A stretch of DNA of 34,058 bases from Pseudomonas sp. (GTDB taxonomy: Bacteria; Pseudomonadota; Gammaproteobacteria; Pseudomonadales; Pseudomonadaceae), in the NCBI RefSeq assembly GCF_017744435.1, contig NZ_JAGIBG010000047.1:1-34058 (forward strand), given 5' to 3'. Position numbers and translations under genes: made by a program. The notes below the pieces were generated by a model. That model was not told the origin of the DNA, ran no database searches, and was given only the letters and a program-made list of their open reading frames with translations. Each line of letters starts with the position of its first letter. Position 1 is the first letter of the stretch. Below are positions 16,228 through 24,120 of this stretch, piece by piece.

Positions 16228-16476
16228 ATGGATACCAACCTGCGACGGACACCTGAAGGCCATGCCGATGCGCCGATCTACCTGACACCCCGTGAACAGC
16301 AAGTGTTGCTGTGGTGCGCCTATGGCAAGAGTTCATGGGAGATCGGCCAGATCCTGCAGTGCAAAGAGTCGACGGTGAACTTCCACGTGGCCAACCTGTT
16401 GCGCAAGTTCGATGTGCCTACGCGTGTGGCGGCTGTGATCAAAGCCATCCGCTACGGCATGCTGGCCGAACAGTGA
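16228..16476 (+). CDS. LuxR-type helix-turn-helix protein lacking an effector domain
   Basis: An 82-residue protein made almost wholly of a LuxR/GerE DNA-binding domain (about residues 18-78). YLTPREQQVLLWCAYGKSSWEIGQILQCKESTVNFHVANLLRKF resembles the C-terminal half of quorum-sensing regulators such as LasR (WCA-GK-SWEI, VNFH-N--RKF). There is no autoinducer-binding domain, and no upstream frame from which one was lost. GGGGGAA precedes the ATG. It is divergent from the TonB receptor and could regulate it, or compete with full-length LuxR proteins for DNA. Both ideas are inference. Confidence 0.85.
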   Translation: MDTNLRRTPEGHADAPIYLTPREQQVLLWCAYGKSSWEIGQILQCKESTVNFHVANLLRKFDVPTRVAAVIKAIRYGMLAEQ

Positions 16477-16484
16477 GGGATGAC

Positions 16485-16550
16485 ATGCGTGCAGAACACT
16501 TGAGCCAACAATCACGGACCAAGTCTTGGTTCAAGCCGGGACCTGTCTGA
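16485..16550 (+). CDS. Possible 21-residue ORF coupled to the holin-like gene
   Basis: ATG 16485, preceded by GAGGG at 7 bases, opens a 21-codon frame (MRAEHLSQQSRTKSWFKPGPV). Its stop overlaps the next ATG (TGATG at 16548-16552), the original start of the holin-like gene. Such coupling is common in phage lysis cassettes. Too short to be sure that it is made. Confidence 0.35.
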   Translation: MRAEHLSQQSRTKSWFKPGPV

Positions 16551-16890
16551 TGGAGGCCGCCGTCACTGCGTTGCCTTGTTGGGTACCGAAGGCTGGGCCC
16601 TGTTCGGTGCGCTACTGGGGGCCCTGCTGGTGAGCGCCGCCCGGGACCGCCTCATCATCCTGCCGCGCAAGCGACTGTCCGCCCGCAAGCAGCGGTTGCT
16701 GGTGTTGCTGGCCTTGGGGGTCGGCTACCTGTTCGAGCCACTGCTGCACTCGCTGGCGCCCATGTTGTCCCGCGGGATGGCGGCCTTCGTTGCGGCGGTG
16801 GTGGTGATCCCGATTACCTTGAAGGTCATCGTCTGGCTGGATACGGTCGATCTGCGCGAGCTCATCCAGCGCTGGCGTCGGCGTGGCTAG
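16550..16890 (+). pseudogene. Phage holin-like membrane protein, apparently frameshifted
   Basis: The frame from about 16576 encodes roughly 104 residues resembling putative phage/tailocin holins: two to three membrane helices (WALFGALLGALLVSAA, LLVLLALGVGYLFEPLL, AAFVAAVVVIPITLKVIVWL) and the basic tail LRELIQRWRRRG. It has no ATG or GTG start; only TTG codons at 16576 and 16579 with no suitable Shine-Dalgarno. An ATG at 16550 with GGGA upstream opens MEAAVTALP in another frame, which would join smoothly to LLGTEGWALFG if one base were restored near 16574-16576. I infer a one-base deletion or a sequencing error. The stop shares a CTAG palindrome (16887-16890) with the convergent repressor gene. 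Confidence 0.6.
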
Positions 16891-17279
16891 CCCGAGTGTG
16901 CGGCAGGCATGCGCCTGGTCAGTTCCTGCAGTTGCCGCTCCAACTGACGGATACGTTGCTTGTCCTCGATGTGCAGCAGCACTGCCTGGCGGTCTTCTTG
17001 GCTCAACCCGCGCAGCCGCGTGAGGATGTCGTTCTCCCAGCTGTCCTGTGTATCCGCAGGTCGGCTGTCATCGCGCTCGCCCAGCAGTAGCCAATCCAGC
17101 GAACAGCCATGCTGTCGGGCCAGGTCTACGCATATTGAGTATGGGATGCTGTCGCGCACTTTCCAGCTGCTCAGCGTCTGCGGGCTGACTTCCAGGGCCC
17201 TGGCCATTTGAACGTCGGTGTCTGAGCAGGTCAGCAGCTTGAGACGAGCCAGCACCGATGCAAACGAGCGGCTACTCAT
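16887..17279 (-). CDS. CI-type phage repressor without peptidase domain
   Basis: A 130-residue DNA-binding protein. Residues about 6-68 form a phage CI-repressor helix-turn-helix (DVQMARALEVSPQTLSSWKVRDSIPYSICVDLARQHGCSLDWLLLG). The C-terminal half (85-125) is a charged, coiled-coil-like helix instead of the S24 peptidase domain, so RecA-stimulated self-cleavage is not possible. Start ATG 17279 is preferred (GGA 8 bases upstream); an ATG ten codons earlier abuts its AAGGA with no spacing. It is divergent from a leader ORF and Ogr-like gene, with a 32-base inverted repeat between. This is the layout of a P2-like phage or tailocin control switch. Confidence 0.8.
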   Translation of the reverse strand: MSSRSFASVLARLKLLTCSDTDVQMARALEVSPQTLSSWKVRDSIPYSICVDLARQHGCSLDWLLLGERDDSRPADTQDSWENDILTRLRGLSQEDRQAVLLHIEDKQRIRQLERQLQELTRRMPAAHSG

Positions 17280-17314
17280 AACGAATATCCATGAGTGGTT
17301 TAACAACATTCCTT

Positions 17315-17346
17315 GGGCTTAGAATACTCGTTTTGAATATAAGCCC
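17315..17346. promoter_or_regulatory. Candidate CI-type operator / divergent promoter
   Basis: GGGCTTA (17315-17321) and TAAGCCC (17340-17346) form perfect 7-base inverted arms. The AT-rich centre contains two GAATA repeats, and a further CGAATAT lies next to the repressor start. Position between divergent repressor and activator genes fits an operator that shuts off the rightward promoter. Confidence 0.5.
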
Positions 17347-17370
17347 TTTGACTTGAGGAGATATCTTGGC

Positions 17371-17484
17371 ATGAGAAGCAAACTGATGAAAAACCTTTAT
17401 ATGAAGGTAGCCAATACCTGTGAATCCGGCAGGACTTTCTTACAGCCTTTTGGCTCAGGCATTACTTGCAGGTGCATTGCGTGA
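17371..17484 (+). CDS. 37-residue leader ORF coupled to the Ogr-like gene
   Basis: ATG 17371 with GAGGAG (17355-17360) about 10 bases upstream opens MRSKLMKNLYMKVANTCESG and on to 37 residues with three cysteines in the second half. Its stop overlaps the GTG start of the Ogr-like gene (GTGA, 17481-17484), the standard coupling overlap. The ribosome-binding site is stronger than that of ogr itself, so translation of ogr probably depends on this ORF. No family recognised. Confidence 0.6.
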   Translation: MRSKLMKNLYMKVANTCESGRTFLQPFGSGITCRCIA

Positions 17485-17801
17485 GTACTTACAAACTGGT
17501 CTGCCCACATTGCACCAGCCGTATGCGAATTCGTACCAGTGAAGGTCGGCATATCTTCCTGCGCATTGCTTACTTGCAATGCATCAACGAAGCCTGCGGC
17601 TGGTCGGTGAGAGCAGAGTTCGAAATGACCCATGAACTATCGCCCAGTGGCATGCCCAACCCGGAAGTGCACCTGCCTTCGGCCAGCAAGGACCTGCGCA
17701 GGTCTGCGGCCTCGGCGCGCGATGACGGTACTTCTGCTGGCCCATGCCAGGGAAGCCCATCGAGGCAGCCACCAGGCGCAGATAAAAAAACACCCCGCTA
17801 A
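17481..17801 (+). CDS. Ogr/Delta-type zinc-finger transcription activator
   Basis: A 106-residue protein of the phage P2 Ogr/Delta family, small zinc proteins that activate phage late genes through RNA polymerase. The four zinc cysteines are C8, C11, C33 and C38 (LVCPHC, then YLQCINEACGW), followed by the conserved FEMTHELSPSGMPNPEVHL. The domain ends near residue 65. The other 40 residues are low-complexity and run into the nuo terminator, so the original phage frame may have ended elsewhere. The GTG start overlaps the leader ORF stop. No late phage genes remain nearby, so it is probably a remnant or acts on another element in the genome. Confidence 0.8.
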   Translation: MSTYKLVCPHCTSRMRIRTSEGRHIFLRIAYLQCINEACGWSVRAEFEMTHELSPSGMPNPEVHLPSASKDLRRSAASARDDGTSAGPCQGSPSRQPPGADKKTPR

Positions 17802-17811
17802 TGCGGGGTGT
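17783..17811 (-). terminator. Intrinsic terminator of the nuo operon
   Basis: A 9-bp perfect stem (17790-17798 with 17803-17811) and 4-base loop, followed on the minus strand by a run of seven T's. It begins 18 bases after the nuoN stop. The stop codon of the opposing Ogr-like frame falls in its loop. There is no T-run on the plus strand, so it serves nuo only. Confidence 0.92.
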
Positions 17812-17828
17812 CTGTGCTTCAGCTGTGA

Positions 17829-19298
17829 TCAGCCGAGCAGTTGCAGGCCAGCGTGCTGCACCATGTCCAGCAGCGGCTGCGGGTACACACCCAGAACGAA
17901 GGCGAGAATGGCGATGGCCAGCAGCATCACGCCACCGGTGCGCTGTTCCCACTTCAGCGGGGCGTCGTGGCGACGCAGGTTCGGCTCGACCAGGTACAGG
18001 GTGACCATGACGCGCAGGTAGTAGTAGACGCCGATGGCGCTACCGATCACCAGGGCACCGACCAGCCACCACAGCTGCGACTCGACGCCGGTGGCGATGA
18101 TGTAGAACTTGCCGATGAAGCCAGCGGTCAGCGGAATGCCCGCCAGCGACAGCATCATCACGGTCAGCACCGCAGTCAGGTACGGACGGCGCCAGAACAG
18201 GCCGCGGTACTCGTACAGCGCATCGGCGTCACGGCCGCCGTAAGGCGAGGACATCAGGGTGATGACACCGAAGGCGCCGAGGCTGGTGATCACGTAGGTG
18301 ACCAGGTACACGCCCATGGCTTCCAGGGCCAGGCCCTTGCTGGCGACCAGGGCGATGACCAGGTAGCCGAAGTGGGCGATGGACGAGTAACCGAGCAGGC
18401 GCTTGAGGTTGCTCTGGGTCAGCGCCAGCAGGTTACCGATCAGGATCGATGCCACGGCGATCACGCCCAGCACGGTGCTCAGCATGCCGCTGCTGGCGGC
18501 AGGGGAGAGCATGAACAGGCGCACCACCACGGCGAACACCGCGACCTTGCTGGCGGTGGCCAGGAACGCGGCGACCGGCGCCGGGGCGCCTTCGTACACG
18601 TCCGGGGTCCACAGGTGGAACGGTACCAGCGACAGCTTGAAGGCCAGGCCGACCAGCATCATGCCCAGGCCCAGCTGGGCCAGCAGGCTTGGCATGCTGG
18701 TGGCGGCCAGGGCCTTGCCCAGCTGGTCGAAGGTCAGGCTGCCAGCGTCGGCGTACAGCAGGGCCATGCCGAACAGCAGGAAGGCGGAGCCGGCGGCCGA
18801 CAGCACCATGTACTTGATGCCGGCTTCCAGCGAGCGCTTGTTGAAGAAGGCATACGCCACCAGGCCGTAGACCGGTACCGACAGCAGCTCCAGGCCGATG
18901 AACAGGCCGGCCAGGTGGTTGGCGCTGACCAGCACCAGGCCACCGAGGGCAGACATCAGCAGCAGCAGGTACAGCTCTTCACGGTTGCCCGGGAAGCCCT
19001 TGGAGCCTTCGCCGAGGTAGGCGTGGGCAAGGGTGACGCAGGCCAGCGTGGCGACCAGGATGATCGCCATGTACAGGCAGGCGAACTTGTCGATGGTAAC
19101 CAGCGAGGTCACCGCCAGCGGCGCGACCTTCAGCGCCGGCAGGATCGACAGCAGGGCCAGGTTCAGGCCCACGGTGGACAGCAGGAAGGTCTGCGAGTGG
19201 TTGCGCTTCCAGGCGATCGCCAGCATCACCACCACCGTGGTGATGGTGGTGATCAGCATCGGCGCCAATGCGATGAAGTGTTGAGTGGTGAATTCCAT
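17829..19298 (-). CDS. nuoN: NADH-quinone oxidoreductase subunit N
   Basis: A 489-residue antiporter-like membrane subunit of complex I, one of the three proton-pumping modules (L, M, N), with about 14 helices. Key residues are in place: E137 in FIGLELLSVPVYGL and K221 in GLAFKLSLVPFHLWTPDVYEG. ATG 19298 is preferred over codons further upstream because it gives the normal start MEFTTQHF and leaves a short gap after the nuoM stop (19306). Last gene of the operon; an intrinsic terminator follows. Confidence 0.96.
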   Translation of the reverse strand: MEFTTQHFIALAPMLITTITTVVVMLAIAWKRNHSQTFLLSTVGLNLALLSILPALKVAPLAVTSLVTIDKFACLYMAIILVATLACVTLAHAYLGEGSKGFPGNREELYLLLLMSALGGLVLVSANHLAGLFIGLELLSVPVYGLVAYAFFNKRSLEAGIKYMVLSAAGSAFLLFGMALLYADAGSLTFDQLGKALAATSMPSLLAQLGLGMMLVGLAFKLSLVPFHLWTPDVYEGAPAPVAAFLATASKVAVFAVVVRLFMLSPAASSGMLSTVLGVIAVASILIGNLLALTQSNLKRLLGYSSIAHFGYLVIALVASKGLALEAMGVYLVTYVITSLGAFGVITLMSSPYGGRDADALYEYRGLFWRRPYLTAVLTVMMLSLAGIPLTAGFIGKFYIIATGVESQLWWLVGALVIGSAIGVYYYLRVMVTLYLVEPNLRRHDAPLKWEQRTGGVMLLAIAILAFVLGVYPQPLLDMVQHAGLQLLG

Positions 19299-19305
19299 AG
19301 CGCTC

Positions 19306-20838
19306 TTACCGGGCCGAAGCGAGTTGAGTGAAAGCGGAACCGAGCCACTGCTGCACACCACTCATGGTGGCGGCAGAGGTGTCGAGGAACGGCTGTGGAT
19401 ACACGCCCAGCAGGATCAGCAGCCCGGCAAGGCCGAGGACCATGATCAGCTCGCGGCCGTCCATGCCGGCCAGCACGGTGTCGGCCTTGGCCGGGCCGAA
19501 GTAGGCGCGGTGGATCATGATCAGCGAGTACACCGAACCGAACACCAGGCCGGTGGTGGCGATCACGGTGATCCACGGTACATGCACGAAGCTGCCGATC
19601 AGGATCAGGAACTCGCCGACGAAGTTGCCGGTGCCTGGCAGGCCCAGCGACGCCGCGGCGAAGAACAGGCTGATGGCCGGCAGGTAGGCGATGCGGTGCC
19701 ACAGGCCGCCCATCTGGCGCATGTCACGGGTGTGCAGGCGCTCGTACAGCTGGCCGGACAGGATGAACAGCGCAGCAGCTGACAGGCCGTGGGCCAGCAT
19801 CTGGATCACCGCGCCTTGCAGGGCCTGCTGGCTGCCGGAGTAGATACCGATCAGCACGAAGCCCATGTGCGAGACGCTGGAGAAGGCAATCAGGCGCTTG
19901 ATGTCGGTCTGCGCGAAGGCCAGGAAGGCACCGTAGAAGATGCCGATCAGGCCCAGGGTCATGGCGATCGGCGCAAACTCGGCCGAGGCGTTCGGGAACA
20001 GCGGCAGGGCGAAGCGCAGCAGGCCGTAGGCCGCAGTCTTCAGCAAGATACCGGCCAGGTCCACGGAACCTGCGGTCGGTGCCTGGGCGTGAGCGTCAGG
20101 CAGCCAGGAGTGGAACGGCACCACCGGCAGCTTCACCGCGAAGGCGATGAAGAAGCCCAGCATCAGCAGGTACTCGGTACCGGCCGGCAGCTGTGCCTTG
20201 AGCAGGTCGCTGTAGTTGAAGGTGATCACGCCGGTGTTGCTGTAGTTGACCAGCACCAGGCCCAGGATCGCCACCAGCATGATCAGGCCGCTGGCCTGGG
20301 TGAAGATGAAGAACTTGGTCGCCGCGTAGATCCGGGTCTTCTTGCCGTCTGCCGAGCTGTGACCCCAGAGCGCGATGAGGAAGTACATCGGCACCAGCAT
20401 CATTTCCCAGAAGAAGAAGAACAGGAACAGGTCCAGGGCCAGGAACACACCGACCACGCCGCCGAGGATCCACATCAGGTTGAGGTGGAAGAAGCCGACG
20501 TGGCGCTGGATCTCTTTCCAGGAACACAGCACCGACAGCACACCGAGCAGGCCGGTGAGCAGGATCATCAGCAGCGACAGGCCGTCGAGGGCCAGGTGGA
20601 TGCTGATGCCGAAGCGCTGGATCCACTGGACTTTGTATTCCACCGCCCAGTGGGGTTCGGCGCCCGGAGCAGGGGCAAGGGTGTAGTCGCCGTGGGCCCA
20701 CAGCCAGAGGCCGATGCCGAGCAGCAGGGACATGGTCAGCAGCGCGATCCAGCGCGGCAGGGTGGCGCCGAAGCGCTCACCCAGCCAGCACAGCAGGCCG
20801 CCGATGAAGGGGATCAGGATCAGCCAAGGCAAAATCAT
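19306..20838 (-). CDS. nuoM: NADH-quinone oxidoreductase subunit M
   Basis: A 510-residue antiporter-like proton-pumping subunit in the membrane arm. The essential glutamate E145 (FFFWEMMLVPMYFLI), K236 (AFAVKLPVVPFHSWLPDAH) and K267 (ILLKTAAYG) are present. Length is normal for the family. The ATG has GAAAGGA upstream. It lies 49 bases after nuoL and 7 bases before nuoN. Confidence 0.97.
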   Translation of the reverse strand: MILPWLILIPFIGGLLCWLGERFGATLPRWIALLTMSLLLGIGLWLWAHGDYTLAPAPGAEPHWAVEYKVQWIQRFGISIHLALDGLSLLMILLTGLLGVLSVLCSWKEIQRHVGFFHLNLMWILGGVVGVFLALDLFLFFFFWEMMLVPMYFLIALWGHSSADGKKTRIYAATKFFIFTQASGLIMLVAILGLVLVNYSNTGVITFNYSDLLKAQLPAGTEYLLMLGFFIAFAVKLPVVPFHSWLPDAHAQAPTAGSVDLAGILLKTAAYGLLRFALPLFPNASAEFAPIAMTLGLIGIFYGAFLAFAQTDIKRLIAFSSVSHMGFVLIGIYSGSQQALQGAVIQMLAHGLSAAALFILSGQLYERLHTRDMRQMGGLWHRIAYLPAISLFFAAASLGLPGTGNFVGEFLILIGSFVHVPWITVIATTGLVFGSVYSLIMIHRAYFGPAKADTVLAGMDGRELIMVLGLAGLLILLGVYPQPFLDTSAATMSGVQQWLGSAFTQLASAR

Positions 20839-20887
20839 GACGGGTTGGTTTCCTTTCGCAGAGTCGCAAGGTTCGCAAAGTTCATGG

Positions 20888-22741
20888 TCATACCGCTGCC
20901 ACTACCACAGCGCCGAGTACCAGCACTGCGCCAACGGCGATCGAAGCGGTGTACCAGCGCAGCTGGCCGGTCTCGGTCTTGCTCATGGCGACGTTGCCGC
21001 CGCGAGCCAGGCGAGGGATCAGGCCGATGCTGCGGTCAACCGGATCCTTGCGCAGGACGTGGCTGATCAGCAGGTAAGGTTTGACGAACAGCTTGTCGTA
21101 GATCCAGTCGAAGCCCCAGGCGGCGAACCACCAGGCCGACAGCACGCGACCGATGCCGCTGTTGGCCACGGCGCTGACGAAGCGGCGCTTGCCAAGGAAC
21201 AGCAAGGCCGACAGCAGGATGCCAGCGATGGCGATGGCACCGGAGGTGATCTCCAGCGCGTGCTTGGCTTCGCCACCGGCATGGCCGGCGCTTTCCGGCA
21301 GCACGCCTGCCAGCGGTGGGGTGATCCAGGCGCCGACGAAGGTCGACAGCACGATCAGCACGCCCAGCGGCAGCCAGTGGCTGATGCCGTGGCCAGCGTG
21401 GGCTTCGGTCTTGGCTTCGCCGTGGAAGGCGATGAAGATCAGGCGGAAGGTGTACAGCGAGGTCATGAACGCGCCGACCAGGCCGGCGTACAGCAGGCCG
21501 GTGTTGCCGCTGGCGAAGGCTTCCCAGAGGATCTCGTCCTTGGAGTAGAAGCCCACGGTCACGATCGGCAGGGCTGCCAGGGCAGCGCCACCCACCACGA
21601 AGCTGGCGTAGGCCAGCGGCAGCTTCTTCCACAGGCCGCCCATCTTGAAGATGTTCTGCTCGTGGTGGCAGGCAACGATCACCGCACCGGAAGCAAGGAA
21701 CAGCAGGGCCTTGAAGAAGGCGTGGGTCATCAGGTGGAAGATCGCCGCGTCCCAGGCACCCACGCCCAGGGCCAGGAACATGTAGCCGATCTGGCTCATG
21801 GTCGAGTAGGCGAGGATACGTTTGATGTCGGTCTGCACCAGCGCGGCGAAGCCGGCCAGTACCAGGGTCACGCCACCCACTACACCCACCAGGTGCAGGA
21901 TGTCCGGTGCCAGCAGGAACAGGCCGTTGGTACGGGCGATCAGGTACACGCCCGCGGTCACCATGGTTGCCGCGTGGATCAGTGCCGAAACCGGGGTCGG
22001 GCCTGCCATCGCGTCGGCCAGCCAGGTCTGCAGCGGCAGCTGGGCCGATTTACCGACTGCGCCACCCAGCAGCATCAGGGTGGCCAGTACCATCCAGGTG
22101 TCGCCAGCCTGGAACTTCTGCGGCGCCAGCACCAGCAGTTCCTGCACGTTCAGGGTACCCAGCTGGGCGAACAGGATGAACAGGCCGATGGCCATGAACA
22201 CGTCGCCGATGCGGGTGACGATGAACGCCTTGAGTGCCGCGTTACCGTTGTTGCGGTTGCTGTAGTAGAAACCGATCAACAGGTACGAGCACAGGCCCAC
22301 GCCTTCCCAGCCGAAGTAGATGAACAGCAGGTTATCGCCGAGGACCAGGAACAGCATGCTGGCGATGAACAGGTTGGTATACGAGAAGAAGCGCGAGTAA
22401 CCGGCTTCGCCACGCATGTACCAGGAGGCGAACAGGTGGATCAGGAAGCCGACACCGGTGACCACGCCGAGCATGGTGACGGACAGGCCGTCGACATACA
22501 GGGTGAAGTTGGGCGCGAAGCCATCCACCGACATCCACTGCCACAGCAGCTGGCTGTACGCGCCGCCCTCAGGCGGGGCGACGTTGAACTGCCAGATCAC
22601 GTATGCGGCCACGGCGGCCGAGAGGCCCACCGAGCCGACGCCGATCAGCGCGGACAGGTTCTCCGAGAACCGCCCGCGCGAGAACGACAGCAGCAGGAAG
22701 CCGATGAGGGGGAAGACGAAAGTCAGGAAGATAAGGTTCAT
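20888..22741 (-). CDS. nuoL: NADH-quinone oxidoreductase subunit L
   Basis: A 617-residue distal proton-pumping subunit, ending in the long C-terminal lateral helix region that braces M and N. Conserved E146 ([19 protein letters not shown]), K231 ([28 protein letters not shown]) and H256 (LIHAATMV) are visible. Its start overlaps the nuoK stop by 4 bases, implying coupled translation. Confidence 0.97.
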
Positions 22742-23046
22742 CCGCGCATCTCACTGGCAGCATCGATGTCGAGAGTGTGGAAGCGGCGATACAGCTGCAG
22801 CAGGATCGCCAGGCCAATGCTGGCCTCGGCGGCTGCCAGGCTGATCACCAGAATGAACATCACCTGGCCGTCGGGCTGGACCCAGCGGGCACCGGCGACG
22901 ATGAACGCCAGGGCAGAGGCGTTCATCATGACTTCCAGGCTCATGAGCACGAAGAGGATGTTGCGGCGGACCATCAGGCCAACCAGACCTAAGCAGAACA
23001 GGATGCCGGCGACTGCCAGACCATGCTCGAGAGGGATAGCACCCAT
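22738..23046 (-). CDS. nuoK: NADH-quinone oxidoreductase subunit K
   Basis: A 102-residue, three-helix subunit of the membrane arm. The two buried glutamates needed for proton transfer are E38 (MSLEVMMNA) and E74 ([10 protein letters not shown]), equivalent to E36 and E72 in E. coli. Length is typical. It follows nuoJ by 3 bases and overlaps nuoL by 4. Confidence 0.97.
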
Positions 23047-23049
23047 GAT

Positions 23050-23550
23050 TTACTCCTTCGCCTCGTTGCGGCCCAGGTGGAAGGCGGTGACGGCTGCAGC
23101 CAGCAGCAGCATCGAGGCCAGTTCGACCACCAGCAGGTACGGGCCGAACAGGCTGATACCCACTTCTTTCGGGCTGACGGTGGTACCGCTGATGGCCGCG
23201 CCGCTCGGCGAGACGAACAGCACGTACAGCAGCTCCAGCAGCAGCAGGGCGGCCAGGATCACCGGCCCGGCCCAGATGCCGGGCTTGAGCCAGCCCCTCT
23301 CCTGGGCGACCGAAGCCGGCCCGAGGTTGAGCATCATCACCACGAACACGAACAGCACCATGATGGCGCCGGCGTAGGCGATCACTTCCAGGGCGCCGGC
23401 AAACGGCGCACCCAGGGCGAAGAAGATCATCGCGACGGAAATCAGCGAGATGATCAGGTACAGCAAGGCGTGCACGGGGTTGGTGCCGGTCACCACCCGG
23501 AGGGTGGAGACCACGGCGATCCCGGATGCGAAGTAGAAAGCGAATTCCAT
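23050..23550 (-). CDS. nuoJ: NADH-quinone oxidoreductase subunit J
   Basis: A 166-residue membrane subunit with about five helices, next to NuoK in the central axis. The conserved helix GALEVIAYAGAIMVLFVFVVMML (about 52-74), where the pi-bulge and quinone-coupling movement occur, is intact with E55 and Y59. It begins 10 bases after nuoI. Confidence 0.96.
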   Translation of the reverse strand: MEFAFYFASGIAVVSTLRVVTGTNPVHALLYLIISLISVAMIFFALGAPFAGALEVIAYAGAIMVLFVFVVMMLNLGPASVAQERGWLKPGIWAGPVILAALLLLELLYVLFVSPSGAAISGTTVSPKEVGISLFGPYLLVVELASMLLLAAAVTAFHLGRNEAKE

Positions 23551-23560
23551 CTTTCTGTCC

Positions 23561-24109
23561 TTATGGGAGCAAGCTCTTCACGTTGATCGGCTCGGCTTCG
23601 TTCTGTGCAGAGCCCTTCGGCTTGCCAGCGATCGCCATACCCGCAACACGGTAGAAGTTGTAGTCAGGGTTCTTGCCGGGGCCGGAGATCAGCAGATCTT
23701 CTTTCTCGTACACCAGGTCCTGACGCTTGAACTCGGCCATTTCGAAATCCGGAGTCAGCTGGATCGCGGTGGTCGGGCACGCTTCTTCACACAGGCCACA
23801 GAAGATGCAGCGCGAGAAGTTGATGCGGAAGAACTCCGGGTACCAGCGGCCGTCCTCGGTCTCGGCCTTCTGCAGCGAGATGCAGCCGACCGGGCAGGCC
23901 ACCGCGCAGAGGTTGCACGCCACGCAGCGCTCCTCGCCATCGGGGTCGCGGGTGAGGACGATGCGGCCGCGGTAGCGCGGCGGCAGGTACACGGGTTCTT
24001 CGGGGTACTGCAGGGTGTCGCGCTTGCGGAACCCGTGGGAGAACACCATTGCCAGGCTGCGCAGCTGGGTGCCGGTGCCCTTAACGATGTCGCCGATATA
24101 CTTGAACAT
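23561..24109 (-). CDS. nuoI: NADH-quinone oxidoreductase subunit I (2x[4Fe-4S])
   Basis: A 182-residue peripheral-arm ferredoxin-like subunit that carries clusters N6a and N6b between NuoG and NuoB. Ligands are C62, C65, C68 and C72 (RCVACNLCAVACP) and C101, C104, C107 and C111 (RCIFCGLCEEACP). The last cysteine of each motif serves the opposite cluster, as is usual for this fold. An amphipathic N-terminus probably contacts NuoH. Confidence 0.97.
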   Translation of the reverse strand: MFKYIGDIVKGTGTQLRSLAMVFSHGFRKRDTLQYPEEPVYLPPRYRGRIVLTRDPDGEERCVACNLCAVACPVGCISLQKAETEDGRWYPEFFRINFSRCIFCGLCEEACPTTAIQLTPDFEMAEFKRQDLVYEKEDLLISGPGKNPDYNFYRVAGMAIAGKPKGSAQNEAEPINVKSLLP

Positions 24110-24120
24110 GGGTCAAATCC

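Noticed and set aside
20714..23377. 887-codon open frame on the plus strand
   Set aside because: Antisense across nuoL, nuoK and nuoJ; low-complexity Q/H/G/E-rich translation typical of shadow frames.
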